Source: CAYRTV01 sp046483285 (GTDB lineage: Bacteria > Acidobacteriota > Aminicenantia > Aminicenantales > Aminicenantaceae). From it: a stretch of DNA of 7,328 bases. Position numbers and translations under genes: made by a program. Below, piece after piece: positions 1-6,675 of this stretch; position 1 is the stretch's first letter, and every line of letters starts with the position of its first letter. The notes under the pieces are model-generated. The model saw only the letters and a list, made by a program, of their open reading frames with translations, was not told where the DNA came from and did no database searches. The DNA is taken from positions 1-7,328 of the forward strand of contig JAWODN010000044.1 of NCBI GenBank assembly GCA_046483285.1. Direction: 5' to 3'.

Positions 1-843
1 ATGAGACGTAGAGCTAATCCATATTTCCCTTTGACATATGATGTAATACCCGAAAAAGAAGAACAGATGAAGTCTTGGTTTGATTTTTTTGACCAATGTT
101 TATATGGTCAAGAAAAATTTTCCGAAAAAGTATTATATTATTATACAATGGGAGAGGAGAAATGGAAAGTAACCAATACTTGGCCTCCAGAAGGTCAAAA
201 AAAGAGGAGATTTTTTCTTAATGCAAATTCTAAATTAACAGATACCGAACCAACTGATAAAGATGGTCAAGATAAGTATAAGGTTGATTTTGATACTACC
301 TCTGGGGATGGAAATAGATGGCACGTACATTACGCTCAAAAAATGAATTATACCGAGAGAGAAAAAGTCGAACGAGATCTTTTGGTATATGATAGTAATC
401 CATTGAAAAAAGATATGGAAATTACAGGTCATCCAGTGATGACAATCAATTTAGCGTCCACTCATGAGGATGGAGCAATTTTTGTCTACTTGGAAGAAAT
501 TGATGAAGATGGAGAAATTACCTATCTAACAGAAGGTGAAATCAGATTTATTCATCGTAAACTCGGAGAAAATCCTCCATATAAGATTGATATCCCCTAT
601 CATTCATTTAAAAAAAACGATTCTCAACCCTTAATTCCAGGTAAGGTATCTGAAATTACATTTGGTTTGTTTGCAACTTCAGTTTTGGTACGTAAAGGTC
701 ACAAGTTAAGATTGGTGATTGCTGGAGCCGATAAAGATACTTTCTCAAGATATCCTTCAGAGGGAGCCCCTGAATTAACGATAAAACGATCTCCAGAAAT
801 GCTCTCCTTCATTGATTTACCAGTAATTAATCACGGAGAATAA
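1..843 (+). CDS. CocE/NonD family hydrolase, C-terminal part (5' end outside window)
   Basis: This is the C-terminal 280 residues of an X-Pro dipeptidyl-peptidase/CocE-type serine hydrolase. The family cleaves acyl or peptidyl bonds with an N-terminal alpha/beta-hydrolase domain, followed by a jelly-roll C-terminal domain. Visible landmarks are the inter-domain helix FFDQCLYG (residues 29-36), the motif MGEEKWKVTNTWPP (50-63), which matches the family's 'YYVMG...W+....WPP' signature, then ITGHPVMTINLAS (141-153), the LIPGK turn (211-215) and GHKLRLVIAGAD (233-244). These are the usual landmarks of the C-terminal domain. Full-length members are about 550-650 residues, so the catalytic half with Ser, Asp and His must lie upstream; the ATG at position 1 is almost certainly internal. 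The gene is AT-rich, unlike the central block, and is followed on the same strand by a transporter. The substrate cannot be inferred. The family call is firm; the archaeal origin is an inference from composition and neighbours. Confidence 0.86.
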   Translation: MRRRANPYFPLTYDVIPEKEEQMKSWFDFFDQCLYGQEKFSEKVLYYYTMGEEKWKVTNTWPPEGQKKRRFFLNANSKLTDTEPTDKDGQDKYKVDFDTTSGDGNRWHVHYAQKMNYTEREKVERDLLVYDSNPLKKDMEITGHPVMTINLASTHEDGAIFVYLEEIDEDGEITYLTEGEIRFIHRKLGENPPYKIDIPYHSFKKNDSQPLIPGKVSEITFGLFATSVLVRKGHKLRLVIAGADKDTFSRYPSEGAPELTIKRSPEMLSFIDLPVINHGE

Positions 844-867
844 TATTCAATATTAATCTAAATTTTC

Positions 868-883
868 TTTTATAATTTTATAT
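868..883 (+). promoter_or_regulatory. Candidate archaeal TATA-like element or T-rich terminator
   Basis: The 94-base gap between the hydrolase stop and the transporter start is almost entirely A/T. It holds the tract TTTTATAATTTTATAT, 55 bases before the transporter ATG. In an archaeon this could be a TATA box for the transporter, and the T-rich stretch from 863 could also help end transcription of the hydrolase. In such AT-rich DNA a match of this kind is expected by chance, so this is only a candidate. Confidence 0.22.
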
Positions 884-937
884 GTATGAAAAGCTAATAG
901 AATCTATAAAGAAATAGTTATTGAGTTTAAATATAAA

Positions 938-1201
938 ATGAACGAATCAGAATCAAATATAGAAAATAATATTCGAGAAAAGGAGTTAGCAAAAAAGACT
1001 CATTCAACAGCAAATGTGGTCTCATATTCTTTCTTAGAATTTATAATGAATATCTTCGCCATCACTTTTGGAGCTTATATCTTTTACTTTTATGAAGTTG
1101 AAGTAGGATTATCAAGCTGGTTGACAGCCATGGGCTTCATTATTTATGCAGTTTGGAATAAAGCAGGCAGGGATCCCTCGGTGCTGCGCACCGCGGGATG
1201 A
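938..1201 (+). CDS. GPH-family MFS transporter, N-terminal fragment cut at a sequence junction
   Basis: Only about the first 74 residues are genuine transporter; the last 13 codons and the TGA at 1199-1201 come from the bacterial repeat. The protein opens with a charged cytoplasmic tail (1-28), then KKTHSTANVVSYS and a first membrane segment (about 32-52), a short EVEVG loop and a second segment (about 58-74) ending in FIIYAVWN. This matches the start of glycoside-pentoside-hexuronide:cation symporters (MelB-like MFS_2), where YA+WN is normally followed directly by a xxNDPLxGxxSD motif. Here N74 is followed instead by KAGRDPS, encoded by repeat DNA. Family members are about 430-500 residues with 12 membrane segments, so this fragment could not transport anything. 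It follows the hydrolase by 94 bases on the same strand, and no Shine-Dalgarno site is visible. The family is recognised from a short stretch, so confidence is moderate. Confidence 0.7.
   Translation: MNESESNIENNIREKELAKKTHSTANVVSYSFLEFIMNIFAITFGAYIFYFYEVEVGLSSWLTAMGFIIYAVWNKAGRDPSVLRTAG
1161..1199. repeat. Palindromic repeat unit A, left copy (complete)
   Basis: The core folds as a hairpin: ATCCC (1173-1177) and CGGTGC (1179-1184) pair with GCACCG (1188-1193) and GGGAT (1195-1199) around a TGC loop. Bases 1161-1194 match 6754-6787 at 32 of 34 positions in the same orientation. This is the first bacterial-looking sequence after the broken transporter gene. It looks like a REP/MITE-type intergenic element, but I cannot name a family. 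Confidence 0.8.
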
Positions 1202-1208
1202 CACACTC

Positions 1209-1233
1209 AAAGGCACTGCCGTGCCCTGGAATG
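1209..1233. repeat. Small palindromic repeat unit D
   Basis: GGCAC (1212-1216) and GTGCC (1221-1225) form a 5-base-pair stem around TGCC. The unit ends in GGAATGACA, the same kind of ATGACA edge that closes unit A. Only one copy is in the window, so calling it a repeat rests on its hairpin, its edge sequence and its place in the cluster. Confidence 0.5.
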
Positions 1234-1242
1234 ACATTCCCC

Positions 1243-1307
1243 TTGTCATTGCGAGGCTTGCGCCAGCAAGCCGCGGCAATCCCTTCCTGCCTCGTGAAAG
1301 CGGAACC
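1243..1307. repeat. REP-like palindromic repeat unit B, left copy
   Basis: These 65 bases match 6676-6740 at 64 positions; the only difference is C at 1274 against T at 6707. The core starts GTCATTGCGAGG and contains GGCTTGC and GCAAGCC arms closing on GCAAT, so it is an imperfect palindrome. Short CATTGCGAGG...GCAATC palindromes are widespread in bacterial intergenic DNA. The remaining DNA up to the phosphodiesterase start (1308-1374) has no feature I can support. Confidence 0.88.
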
Positions 1308-1374
1308 GCCCACCCAGCCGAAGGCCGCGTGATTGCATTTCAGATTCACTTCCGTTAGAATTTAACTTTGATTG

Positions 1375-2700
1375 ATGAAAAAATTAATTGCTGCCGCCGC
1401 TGTTCTCATTGTTGCCGCCGCCGTCTTGTTCTTCTTCTTTCTTAAACCCCCTGCGCCTCCGCCTAAAGTGATGGTTATCGGACTGGACGGCGCCGACTGG
1501 AATATCATAAATCCCCTGTTGGAACAAAACAAACTCCCTCATCTGCGGTCTTTGATCGAAAACGGGAGCTCCGGGGTTTTTCACACGGTCCGGCCGACGA
1601 AATCTCCCGTGCTCTGGACCTCCATCGGAACCGGTAAATCCATGCTCAAACACGGGGTTTTGGATTGGAATTACGTGGATAAGAATAATATAGAAATCCC
1701 CTATTCCGTGGACGATATCCAGGTCAAGTTCGCCTGGGAAATCCTGGGGGATTACGGCCACACTGCCGGTGTCATCAACTGGTTCTGCACCTTCCCCGCC
1801 ACCCCCGTCAACGGCTTCCTGGTCTCGGACATATACACCAACAGCATAGATAAATATCTGGAATGCGAGGAAATCACCTATCCTCCTGAATTATATCCCA
1901 AAATATATCCCAAGGTGATCCGTTTTCATGACAGAAAATTCAAGACATTGATTGATGAAGAAAAGGTTCCTCATTATCTGCAGCGGGCGCAGCAGCGGTT
2001 CGATTCTCTCCCCGATCATCTGGAAAGACAGCTCCGGTTTTTCCGGAGGTTTTTTCTTCAGGACAAATCCGTGGAGCGAACCGCCCTTTATCTGATGAAC
2101 GAGGTGCCGGTAGATTTTTTCGCCGTCTATTTACGCCTCATCGACACCACATCCCACTTCGCTTCCCTCTTTCTGGAGGAGGACCTCCGCCGGCTCTGGA
2201 TCCACGACAATGAAAACCTGGGCGGGCCCTCCCCGGAAACGGAAAGAAAACTATACCGGAACATGGCGGAAATCATCGCCCCTGTGTATGTGTATATGGA
2301 CAATGTGGTGGGAAGGCTTAAAGCGGCGGCGCCGCCGGAAACGTTTTTTTTTATTGTTTCCGATCACGGATTCAACTTCAGCACGGCGGGATACAATCAT
2401 TACGACACCCCGGAAATCGCTCATGGCATCATCATCATCTCCGGCCCGAACGTCAAACCGGGCAGCCGGCTGAACAATGCCTCCATTTTCGATTTGACTC
2501 CCACCCTGCTTTCTCTTTACGGCATTCCGCTGGGAGAAGACATGGACGGAAAAGTCATCCAGGATGCGTTTTCCCGCCGCCTTAAAGTCAAAACCATTCC
2601 GTCCCATGACAACGGCGGGAGAGACCCCGGTCCGGAACGCCCCAGGGAGTCGGATGAAAAAATTTTGGAAGAACTCCGCACTTTAGGATATATCAAATAA
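1375..2700 (+). CDS. Membrane-anchored alkaline-phosphatase-superfamily phosphodiesterase/nucleotide pyrophosphatase-like protein
   Basis: This 441-residue protein begins with a signal anchor (about residues 4-23, rich in Ala, Val and Phe) and a proline-rich spacer, so the enzyme domain should face the periplasm. It belongs to the type I phosphodiesterase/nucleotide pyrophosphatase branch, which hydrolyses phosphate esters using two metal ions. Visible signature: GLDG with metal ligand D38; RPTKSPVLWTS, where S77 sits at the usual Thr/Ser nucleophile position; KHGV (H93); D257 and H261 in LIDTTSHF; D330 and H331 in SDHG; H350 in AHG. All expected catalytic positions are present, so it should be active. 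The C-terminal ELRTLGYIK tail is common in this subgroup. I prefer the ATG at 1375 over the TTG at 1372, which adds one Met; no good ribosome-binding site is visible for either. The next gene starts 135 bases downstream on the same strand. Substrate is unknown; lipid-head-group or sugar-phosphate substrates are possible. Confidence 0.85.
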   Translation: MKKLIAAAAVLIVAAAVLFFFFLKPPAPPPKVMVIGLDGADWNIINPLLEQNKLPHLRSLIENGSSGVFHTVRPTKSPVLWTSIGTGKSMLKHGVLDWNYVDKNNIEIPYSVDDIQVKFAWEILGDYGHTAGVINWFCTFPATPVNGFLVSDIYTNSIDKYLECEEITYPPELYPKIYPKVIRFHDRKFKTLIDEEKVPHYLQRAQQRFDSLPDHLERQLRFFRRFFLQDKSVERTALYLMNEVPVDFFAVYLRLIDTTSHFASLFLEEDLRRLWIHDNENLGGPSPETERKLYRNMAEIIAPVYVYMDNVVGRLKAAAPPETFFFIVSDHGFNFSTAGYNHYDTPEIAHGIIIISGPNVKPGSRLNNASIFDLTPTLLSLYGIPLGEDMDGKVIQDAFSRRLKVKTIPSHDNGGRDPGPERPRESDEKILEELRTLGYIK

Positions 2701-2835
2701 CCTGGATGATGAACAAACTGGACTTGCCGCAGAAACAAGGCGGAGGAGCCGGGCCGCTTGAAAAAAACATGCGTATCATTGATAATAAAGCTGCAGCAAA
2801 AAATAAGGCCGTATTTTAATGAATGGGTTATATAA

Positions 2836-3210
2836 ATGGTATTGACACTGAATCAATTTTTACTGCTTGTTTTGACCATCGCCGCCGTGATCGCCGTCAC
2901 GTACCTGGTTCTTTTTTTGCACCAAATGCAGAAAACAGCCAGGGACGGTTCACAGACCCTGCTGGAAATCAGGGAGCTGGCAAGGAGTCTTAACGAGACC
3001 AACCGCAAAGTCAGCCGGGAACTGGATGATGTGGGAGAATTTCTGGAGGCATCCAAAAAAACAGCCGTCAACTTATCGGAAGCGGCGTTTTTTGTGACCA
3101 CCAGGATCGTCAAACCCGGCTCCAAATTCATGCCTTTTCTCTTCCCGCTGATCCGGTTCGGCTGGCGGTTGATGAAAAAGAAAAAAAAGGAGGACAAAAA
3201 TGAGCGATAA
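2836..3210 (+). CDS. DUF948-like (YtxG-type) membrane protein with coiled coil
   Basis: This 124-residue protein has one N-terminal membrane helix (about residues 8-28), a long heptad-like helical stretch rich in Glu, Arg, Leu and Asn (about 30-88: LLEIRELARSLNETNRKVS onward), a hydrophobic patch FMPFLFPLIRFG, and a lysine-rich tail. This arrangement, together with a YtxH gene directly after it, is typical of DUF948 proteins, which pair with YtxH in Bacillus (ytxG-ytxH) and in many other bacteria. The biochemical role is not established; a cell-envelope or stress-related scaffold is the usual suggestion. Its stop overlaps the next gene by 11 bases. The ATG at 2836 has no Shine-Dalgarno site and sits immediately after an in-frame TAA, so the start cannot move upstream in this frame. 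Confidence 0.72.
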   Translation: MVLTLNQFLLLVLTIAAVIAVTYLVLFLHQMQKTARDGSQTLLEIRELARSLNETNRKVSRELDDVGEFLEASKKTAVNLSEAAFFVTTRIVKPGSKFMPFLFPLIRFGWRLMKKKKKEDKNER

Positions 3211-3493
3211 AAATTCGGGTGCTGTTGACATCACGCTGTCTTTTCTGCTGGGAACGGCCACAGGGTTTATACTGGGTGTGTTATTCGCCCCGGCAAGCGG
3301 AGAGGAAACCAGGAAAAAGATCAAAAACAACGCCATGGCCACCGGGGAAATAGCCAAGGAAAATTACGATAAATTTTCCAAAGAAGCAGAAAAAAGCATT
3401 CACCGGGTCAAGGAAAAAACCAACGAAGGCGTAGACACCATCAAGGACTTTGTGGATAAGAAAAAAGAAGAGCTAAAAAAACAGGCGTCTTGA
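3200..3493 (+). CDS. YtxH domain-containing protein
   Basis: This 97-residue protein has a short polar N-terminus, one glycine-rich membrane helix (about residues 11-30) and the hallmark VLFAPASGEETRKKIK (27-41), which is the core of the YtxH domain (usual form G.L.APxSGxETRxxI). The rest is a charged helix rich in Lys and Glu, predicted cytoplasmic and probably coiled-coil. A strong site AAGGAGGA at 3187-3194, five bases before the ATG, fixes the start. It lies inside the coding end of the DUF948-like gene, so translation of the two is probably coupled. YtxH proteins are linked to general stress in Bacillus but lack a defined activity. Family assignment is firm; function is unknown. Confidence 0.85.
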   Translation: MSDKNSGAVDITLSFLLGTATGFILGVLFAPASGEETRKKIKNNAMATGEIAKENYDKFSKEAEKSIHRVKEKTNEGVDTIKDFVDKKKEELKKQAS

Positions 3494-3551
3494 ACCGGGG
3501 CTCCAGCCAGGAGTTGAAATTCCGCCTTTAGGAAGCAAAAAAGGTTAATCT

Positions 3552-4850
3552 ATGTCAAAATCAACTATAAAACATGTTTTTCCGCGTGAAATCCTGGACT
3601 CCCGCGGAAACCCGACCGTCAAAACAAAAATCACGCTGGCTTCCGGAATCACCGGGGAAGCCTCGGTTCCATCCGGCGCCTCCACCGGAAAACGGGAAGC
3701 CCTGGAACTCAGAGACGGAGACCCATCCAGGTATCTGGGCAAAGGGGTCCGCAAGGCCGTCACCAATGCAGCTGACATTCTGGCCCCTGAAATCACCGGC
3801 CTGGACGCCTTCCGGCAGGACGAACTGGACAACCGGATGATGGCCCTTGACGGCACACCGTCGAAAAAGCGGCTGGGAGCCAATGCGATTCTTTCCGTCT
3901 CCATGGCGGCCGCCGCGGCCGCCGCCCGGGCCTCGGAACAGGAGCTGTTCTCCTATCTGTCCGGCGGAGAGGGTTATCTTCTTCCCGTACCTCACATCAA
4001 TATTCTGAACGGCGGCGCCCACGCGGACAACAGCGTCGACATTCAGGAATTCATGATCGTTCCGGTCAACAGCCCCTCTTTTTCCGAAGCCCTCAGAATG
4101 TCCACCGAAGTTTTTCATCATCTTAAGAAAACTTTGAAAAATAAAGGATACAGCACTGCAGTCGGCGACGAAGGCGGTTTCGCCCCTGATTTGAAATCAA
4201 ACCAGGAAGCTCTGGATGTGATCATGGAAAGCATCCAATCCGCCGGTTATTCTCCCGGCCTGGACATCTATCTGGCCCTGGATGTGGCGGCTTCGGAATT
4301 TTATGAAGAGGGCCGTTACGTTTTCAAGAAATCAGACGGGTCCAGCCGCACCACCGGCGAGATGATCGATTTTCTCTGCCGGCTGACGGATCAGTATCCC
4401 ATCATTTCCATCGAAGACGGGTGTTCCGAAGACGATTGGGAGGGATGGAAGGCCATGACCCATGAACTGGGGGATAAAATCCAGTTGGTGGGAGATGATG
4501 TTTTTGTCACCAACCTGGAAATTCTCACCAAGGGCATTCGGGATGGCGCCGGAAATGCCATTCTCATCAAACTCAACCAGATTGGAACCCTCACCGAAAC
4601 CATGGACACCATCAAGTACGCTCAGCGCCATAACTATCCCTGCGTCATCTCTCACCGGTCCGGCGAAACCTGCGATACCTTTATCGCCGATCTGACCGTA
4701 GCCATGAACACCGGTCAAATCAAAACCGGCTCGGTCAGCCGAAGCGAGCGGGTGGCGAAATACAACCGCCTGCTGGAAATCGAAGATCTTTTAGGAAAGA
4801 AAGGGCGATACGCCGGCAAACAGGCTTTCGCTGAATATCTGCCGTCCTGA
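3552..4850 (+). CDS. eno: Enolase (phosphopyruvate hydratase)
   Basis: This 432-residue cytoplasmic enzyme interconverts 2-phosphoglycerate and phosphoenolpyruvate in glycolysis/gluconeogenesis; length is normal for bacterial enolase. Key parts: the mobile loop SVPSGASTGKREALEL; NGGAHADNSVDIQEFM; catalytic E207 in GDEGGF; magnesium ligands D244 (ALDVAASEF), E288 (SIEDG) and D315 (VGDD); catalytic K340 in LIKLNQIGTLTET; the SHRSGET phosphate-binding segment; and GSVSRSERVAKYNRLLEIE near the C-terminus. All are one residue behind E. coli numbering, so nothing is missing. One small oddity is C374 in SHRSGETCDTF, where Glu is usual. An AAGG run at 3541-3544 lies seven bases before the ATG. It is 58 bases from the YtxH gene and 58 bases from the mutase gene, all on one strand, and may share their transcript. 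High GC and codon use match the central block, not the flanks. Confidence 0.97.
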   Translation: MSKSTIKHVFPREILDSRGNPTVKTKITLASGITGEASVPSGASTGKREALELRDGDPSRYLGKGVRKAVTNAADILAPEITGLDAFRQDELDNRMMALDGTPSKKRLGANAILSVSMAAAAAAARASEQELFSYLSGGEGYLLPVPHINILNGGAHADNSVDIQEFMIVPVNSPSFSEALRMSTEVFHHLKKTLKNKGYSTAVGDEGGFAPDLKSNQEALDVIMESIQSAGYSPGLDIYLALDVAASEFYEEGRYVFKKSDGSSRTTGEMIDFLCRLTDQYPIISIEDGCSEDDWEGWKAMTHELGDKIQLVGDDVFVTNLEILTKGIRDGAGNAILIKLNQIGTLTETMDTIKYAQRHNYPCVISHRSGETCDTFIADLTVAMNTGQIKTGSVSRSERVAKYNRLLEIEDLLGKKGRYAGKQAFAEYLPS

Positions 4851-4908
4851 CTTTCACCTTGCCATTCCAAGTGAAGCGGAGGATTTCAAGGCATCGCCCG
4901 GATTAACC

Positions 4909-6513
4909 ATGTCTGACCACAACAAAAAAAACCGCGTCACCACGTCTTCGGGTATTCCGGTCAAAACCCTGTACTCCCGGGAAGACCTTCCGGATTTCCA
5001 TCCGGAAACCCAGTTGGGGGAACCGGGCCATTTCCCTTTCACCCGCGGTGTGCATCCCGGCATGTACCGAAGCCGTCTCTGGACCATGCGTCAATATGCC
5101 GGTTTCGGAACCGCCCGGGAATCCAACCAGCGGTACCGCTTCCTCCTTTCCCAGGGACAGACCGGGTTAAGCGTGGCATTCGACCTCCCCACCCAGCTGG
5201 GACTTGATTCCGACGACCCCAAGTCCGCCGGAGAAGTGGGGAAGGTGGGGGTCGCCGTGGATTCCATCGAGGATATGCAGGTCCTTTTCGACGGCATCCC
5301 TTTAGACCGGGTCTCCGTATCCATGACCATCAACGCCACCGCGGCTCATATCCTGGCCATGTATTTGGCGCTGGCCCAGTCCCGGGGCCTGTCCGGAAAA
5401 GACCTGGCTGGAACCATTCAAAACGACCTGCTGAAAGAATTTATCGCCCGGGGCACTTATATTTTCCCCCCTGAGGCTTCCCTCCGGATCATCACCGACA
5501 TCATCCGGTTCTGCCGGGAGCATATCCCGCGCTGGAACACCATGAGCATCAGCGGATATCATATCCGTGAAGCCGGAGCCACGGCGGTCCAGGAATTGGC
5601 CTTCACTTTGGCCAATGCCGTCACCTACATCCAAACCGCGCAGCAGGCCGGGCTGGAAGTCGACGAATTCGCCCCCAGGCTGTCTTTTTTTCTCGCCGCC
5701 CACAATCATGTGTTTGAAGAAGCGGCCAAATTCCGGGCCGCGCGCCGGCTGTGGGCCCGCATCATGCGGGACCGCTTTCAAGCGCAAAACCCCAAATCAT
5801 GGAAGTTCCGGTTCCACACCCAGACCAGCGGCGTCACTTTGACCGCGCAGGAACCGGAAAACAACACCATCCGGGTGGCCATGCAGGCCCTGTCCGCGGT
5901 CCTGGGCGGCACTCAATCTTTGCACACCAATTCCCGGGACGAGGCCCTGGCGCTCCCCAGCCAGGAATCGGTGCGGCTGGCTCTTCGGACCCAGCAGATC
6001 ATCGCTTATGAAAGCGGCGTCCCGGACACCGCGGATCCCCTGGGGGGCTCGTATTATGTGGAAAGATTAACCAATGAGATCGAGGACAAAGTCCAAGAAT
6101 ATTTGGATAAAATCCACGATATGGGGGGAATGCTTAAAGCGATTGAAACCGGTTATATCCAAAAAGAAATACATGAAAGCGCTTACACCCAGCAGCGTCA
6201 GCTGGAAAATAAAGAAAAAACCGTGGTGGGGCTGAACCGGTTTTCATCCGGGGACCAGCGCATTCAATTTGAGATCTCCCATCCCCCCGAGGAATTGGAA
6301 GCCCGGCAAGTCCGGCGTCTCAATAAACTTAAACGCTCCCGCTCCTCCCGGGACTGCATCCGAAGCCTCAATGATCTGGAATTTGCGATCAAACAAGAAA
6401 AAAACATGCTGCCCTGCATCCTGGAATGCGTCAAAGCCAAAGCGACCCTGGGGGAAATCACCCAGGTTTTGAAAAACCGCTTCGGGACATTTCAGGATTC
6501 CCTGATTTTCTAA
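4909..6513 (+). CDS. mcmA1: Methylmalonyl-CoA mutase large subunit, catalytic domain only
   Basis: This 534-residue protein is the TIM-barrel substrate-binding domain of a B12-dependent acyl-CoA mutase, which interconverts (R)-methylmalonyl-CoA and succinyl-CoA in propionate metabolism. Landmarks: FPFTRGVHPGMYRSRLWTMRQYAGFGTA, given here only as residues about 44-71; GQTGLSVAFDLPTQ; SVSMTINATA; KEFIARGTYIFPP; SISGYH; FAPRLSFF; QTSG; TQSLHTNSRDEA; and DPLGGSYYVE. Substrate-deciding residues Y63 and R181 correspond to Y89 and R207 of the Propionibacterium enzyme, while isobutyryl-CoA mutases have Phe and Gln there; Y217 and H218 match Y243 and H244. The C-terminal B12-binding domain (DxHxxG) is absent, as in organisms with a separate small subunit, but no such gene follows because repeats and a junction begin at once. 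The ATG at 4909 has no close Shine-Dalgarno site; GGAGGA at 4878-4883 is 25 bases away with no usable start nearer. Confidence 0.92.
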   Translation: MSDHNKKNRVTTSSGIPVKTLYSREDLPDFHPETQLGEPGHFPFTRGVHPGMYRSRLWTMRQYAGFGTARESNQRYRFLLSQGQTGLSVAFDLPTQLGLDSDDPKSAGEVGKVGVAVDSIEDMQVLFDGIPLDRVSVSMTINATAAHILAMYLALAQSRGLSGKDLAGTIQNDLLKEFIARGTYIFPPEASLRIITDIIRFCREHIPRWNTMSISGYHIREAGATAVQELAFTLANAVTYIQTAQQAGLEVDEFAPRLSFFLAAHNHVFEEAAKFRAARRLWARIMRDRFQAQNPKSWKFRFHTQTSGVTLTAQEPENNTIRVAMQALSAVLGGTQSLHTNSRDEALALPSQESVRLALRTQQIIAYESGVPDTADPLGGSYYVERLTNEIEDKVQEYLDKIHDMGGMLKAIETGYIQKEIHESAYTQQRQLENKEKTVVGLNRFSSGDQRIQFEISHPPEELEARQVRRLNKLKRSRSSRDCIRSLNDLEFAIKQEKNMLPCILECVKAKATLGEITQVLKNRFGTFQDSLIF

Positions 6514-6533
6514 CCTAACCCATTAGTTCGAAA

Positions 6534-6552
6534 ATGACAGATCCGCTGTCAT
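6534..6552. repeat. Short perfect hairpin after the mutase gene
   Basis: ATGACAG (6534-6540) and CTGTCAT (6546-6552) form a seven-base-pair stem with an ATCCG loop. It begins 20 bases after the mutase stop and could slow or end transcription, but no T-run follows. It is better read as the place where an ATGACA edge of one repeat unit faces the TGTCAT edge of the next. Confidence 0.55.
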
Positions 6553-6586
6553 CCTGAGGCCTGCGAAGCAGACCGTGAGGATCTTA
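6548..6586. repeat. REP-like repeat unit C
   Basis: It begins GTCATCCTGAGG and ends GTGAGGATCTTA, with an inner CTGC-GAA-GCAG hairpin and ATCCT/AGGAT outer arms. GTCATCCTGAG...AGGATC elements are a common type of bacterial intergenic repeat. Only one copy is in the window. Confidence 0.6.
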
Positions 6587-6588
6587 TT

Positions 6589-6626
6589 CGGCTTCGTCTG
6601 ATGAGTCGGTTCCGACTCATTAGCCG
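6589..6626. repeat. Long imperfect hairpin in the right repeat cluster
   Basis: CGGC (6589-6592) and TGATGAGTCG (6599-6608) pair with CGACTCATTA (6613-6622) and GCCG (6623-6626) around a GTTC loop, leaving TTCGTC unpaired on the left arm. The ten-base inner stem has one G-T pair. It is the strongest single secondary structure in the window and sits among repeat units, so it is probably a repeat rather than a gene-specific control site. Confidence 0.6.
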
Positions 6627-6636
6627 ATGCACTCTA

Positions 6637-6668
6637 AGATTCCCGTCGCTCCGCTCCCCGGGACGACA
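6637..6668. repeat. REP-like repeat unit E
   Basis: TCCCG (6641-6645) pairs with CGGGA (6659-6663), and the unit ends GGGACGACA. The form GATTCCCG...CGGGACGACA resembles common intergenic palindromes. It directly precedes the right copy of unit B. Only one copy is in the window. Confidence 0.5.
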
Positions 6669-6675
6669 TGCCACT

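Noticed and set aside
1..3. ATG at position 1 as the true start of the hydrolase
   Set aside because: The family has a ~300-residue catalytic domain before this point, and the residues here match the link between the two domains.
1140..1349. Reverse-strand frame of 69 codons across the left repeat cluster
   Set aside because: It shares the peptide RQEGIA-ACWRKPRNDK with a reverse frame over the right cluster because both are translations of repeat unit B. Palindromic repeats often give such spurious proteins.
1146..1358. Forward frame of 70 codons across the left repeat cluster
   Set aside because: It begins inside the broken transporter gene in another frame and is otherwise repeat sequence; no domain or ribosome site.
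3561..4121. Long reverse-strand frame (186 codons) opposite enolase
   Set aside because: Shadow of a GC-rich gene; the forward strand encodes a complete enolase with all catalytic residues.
4878..4883. GGAGGA as the ribosome-binding site of the mutase gene
   Set aside because: It lies 25 bases before the ATG and no ATG, GTG or TTG in frame lies at a usable distance.
5302..5787. Reverse-strand frame (161 codons) opposite the mutase gene
   Set aside because: Shadow of a GC-rich gene with low-complexity Gly/Arg/Asp content; the forward frame is an intact mutase.
6534..6552. Intrinsic terminator of the mutase gene
   Set aside because: The stem is good but no T-run follows, and the edges coincide with repeat-unit boundaries.
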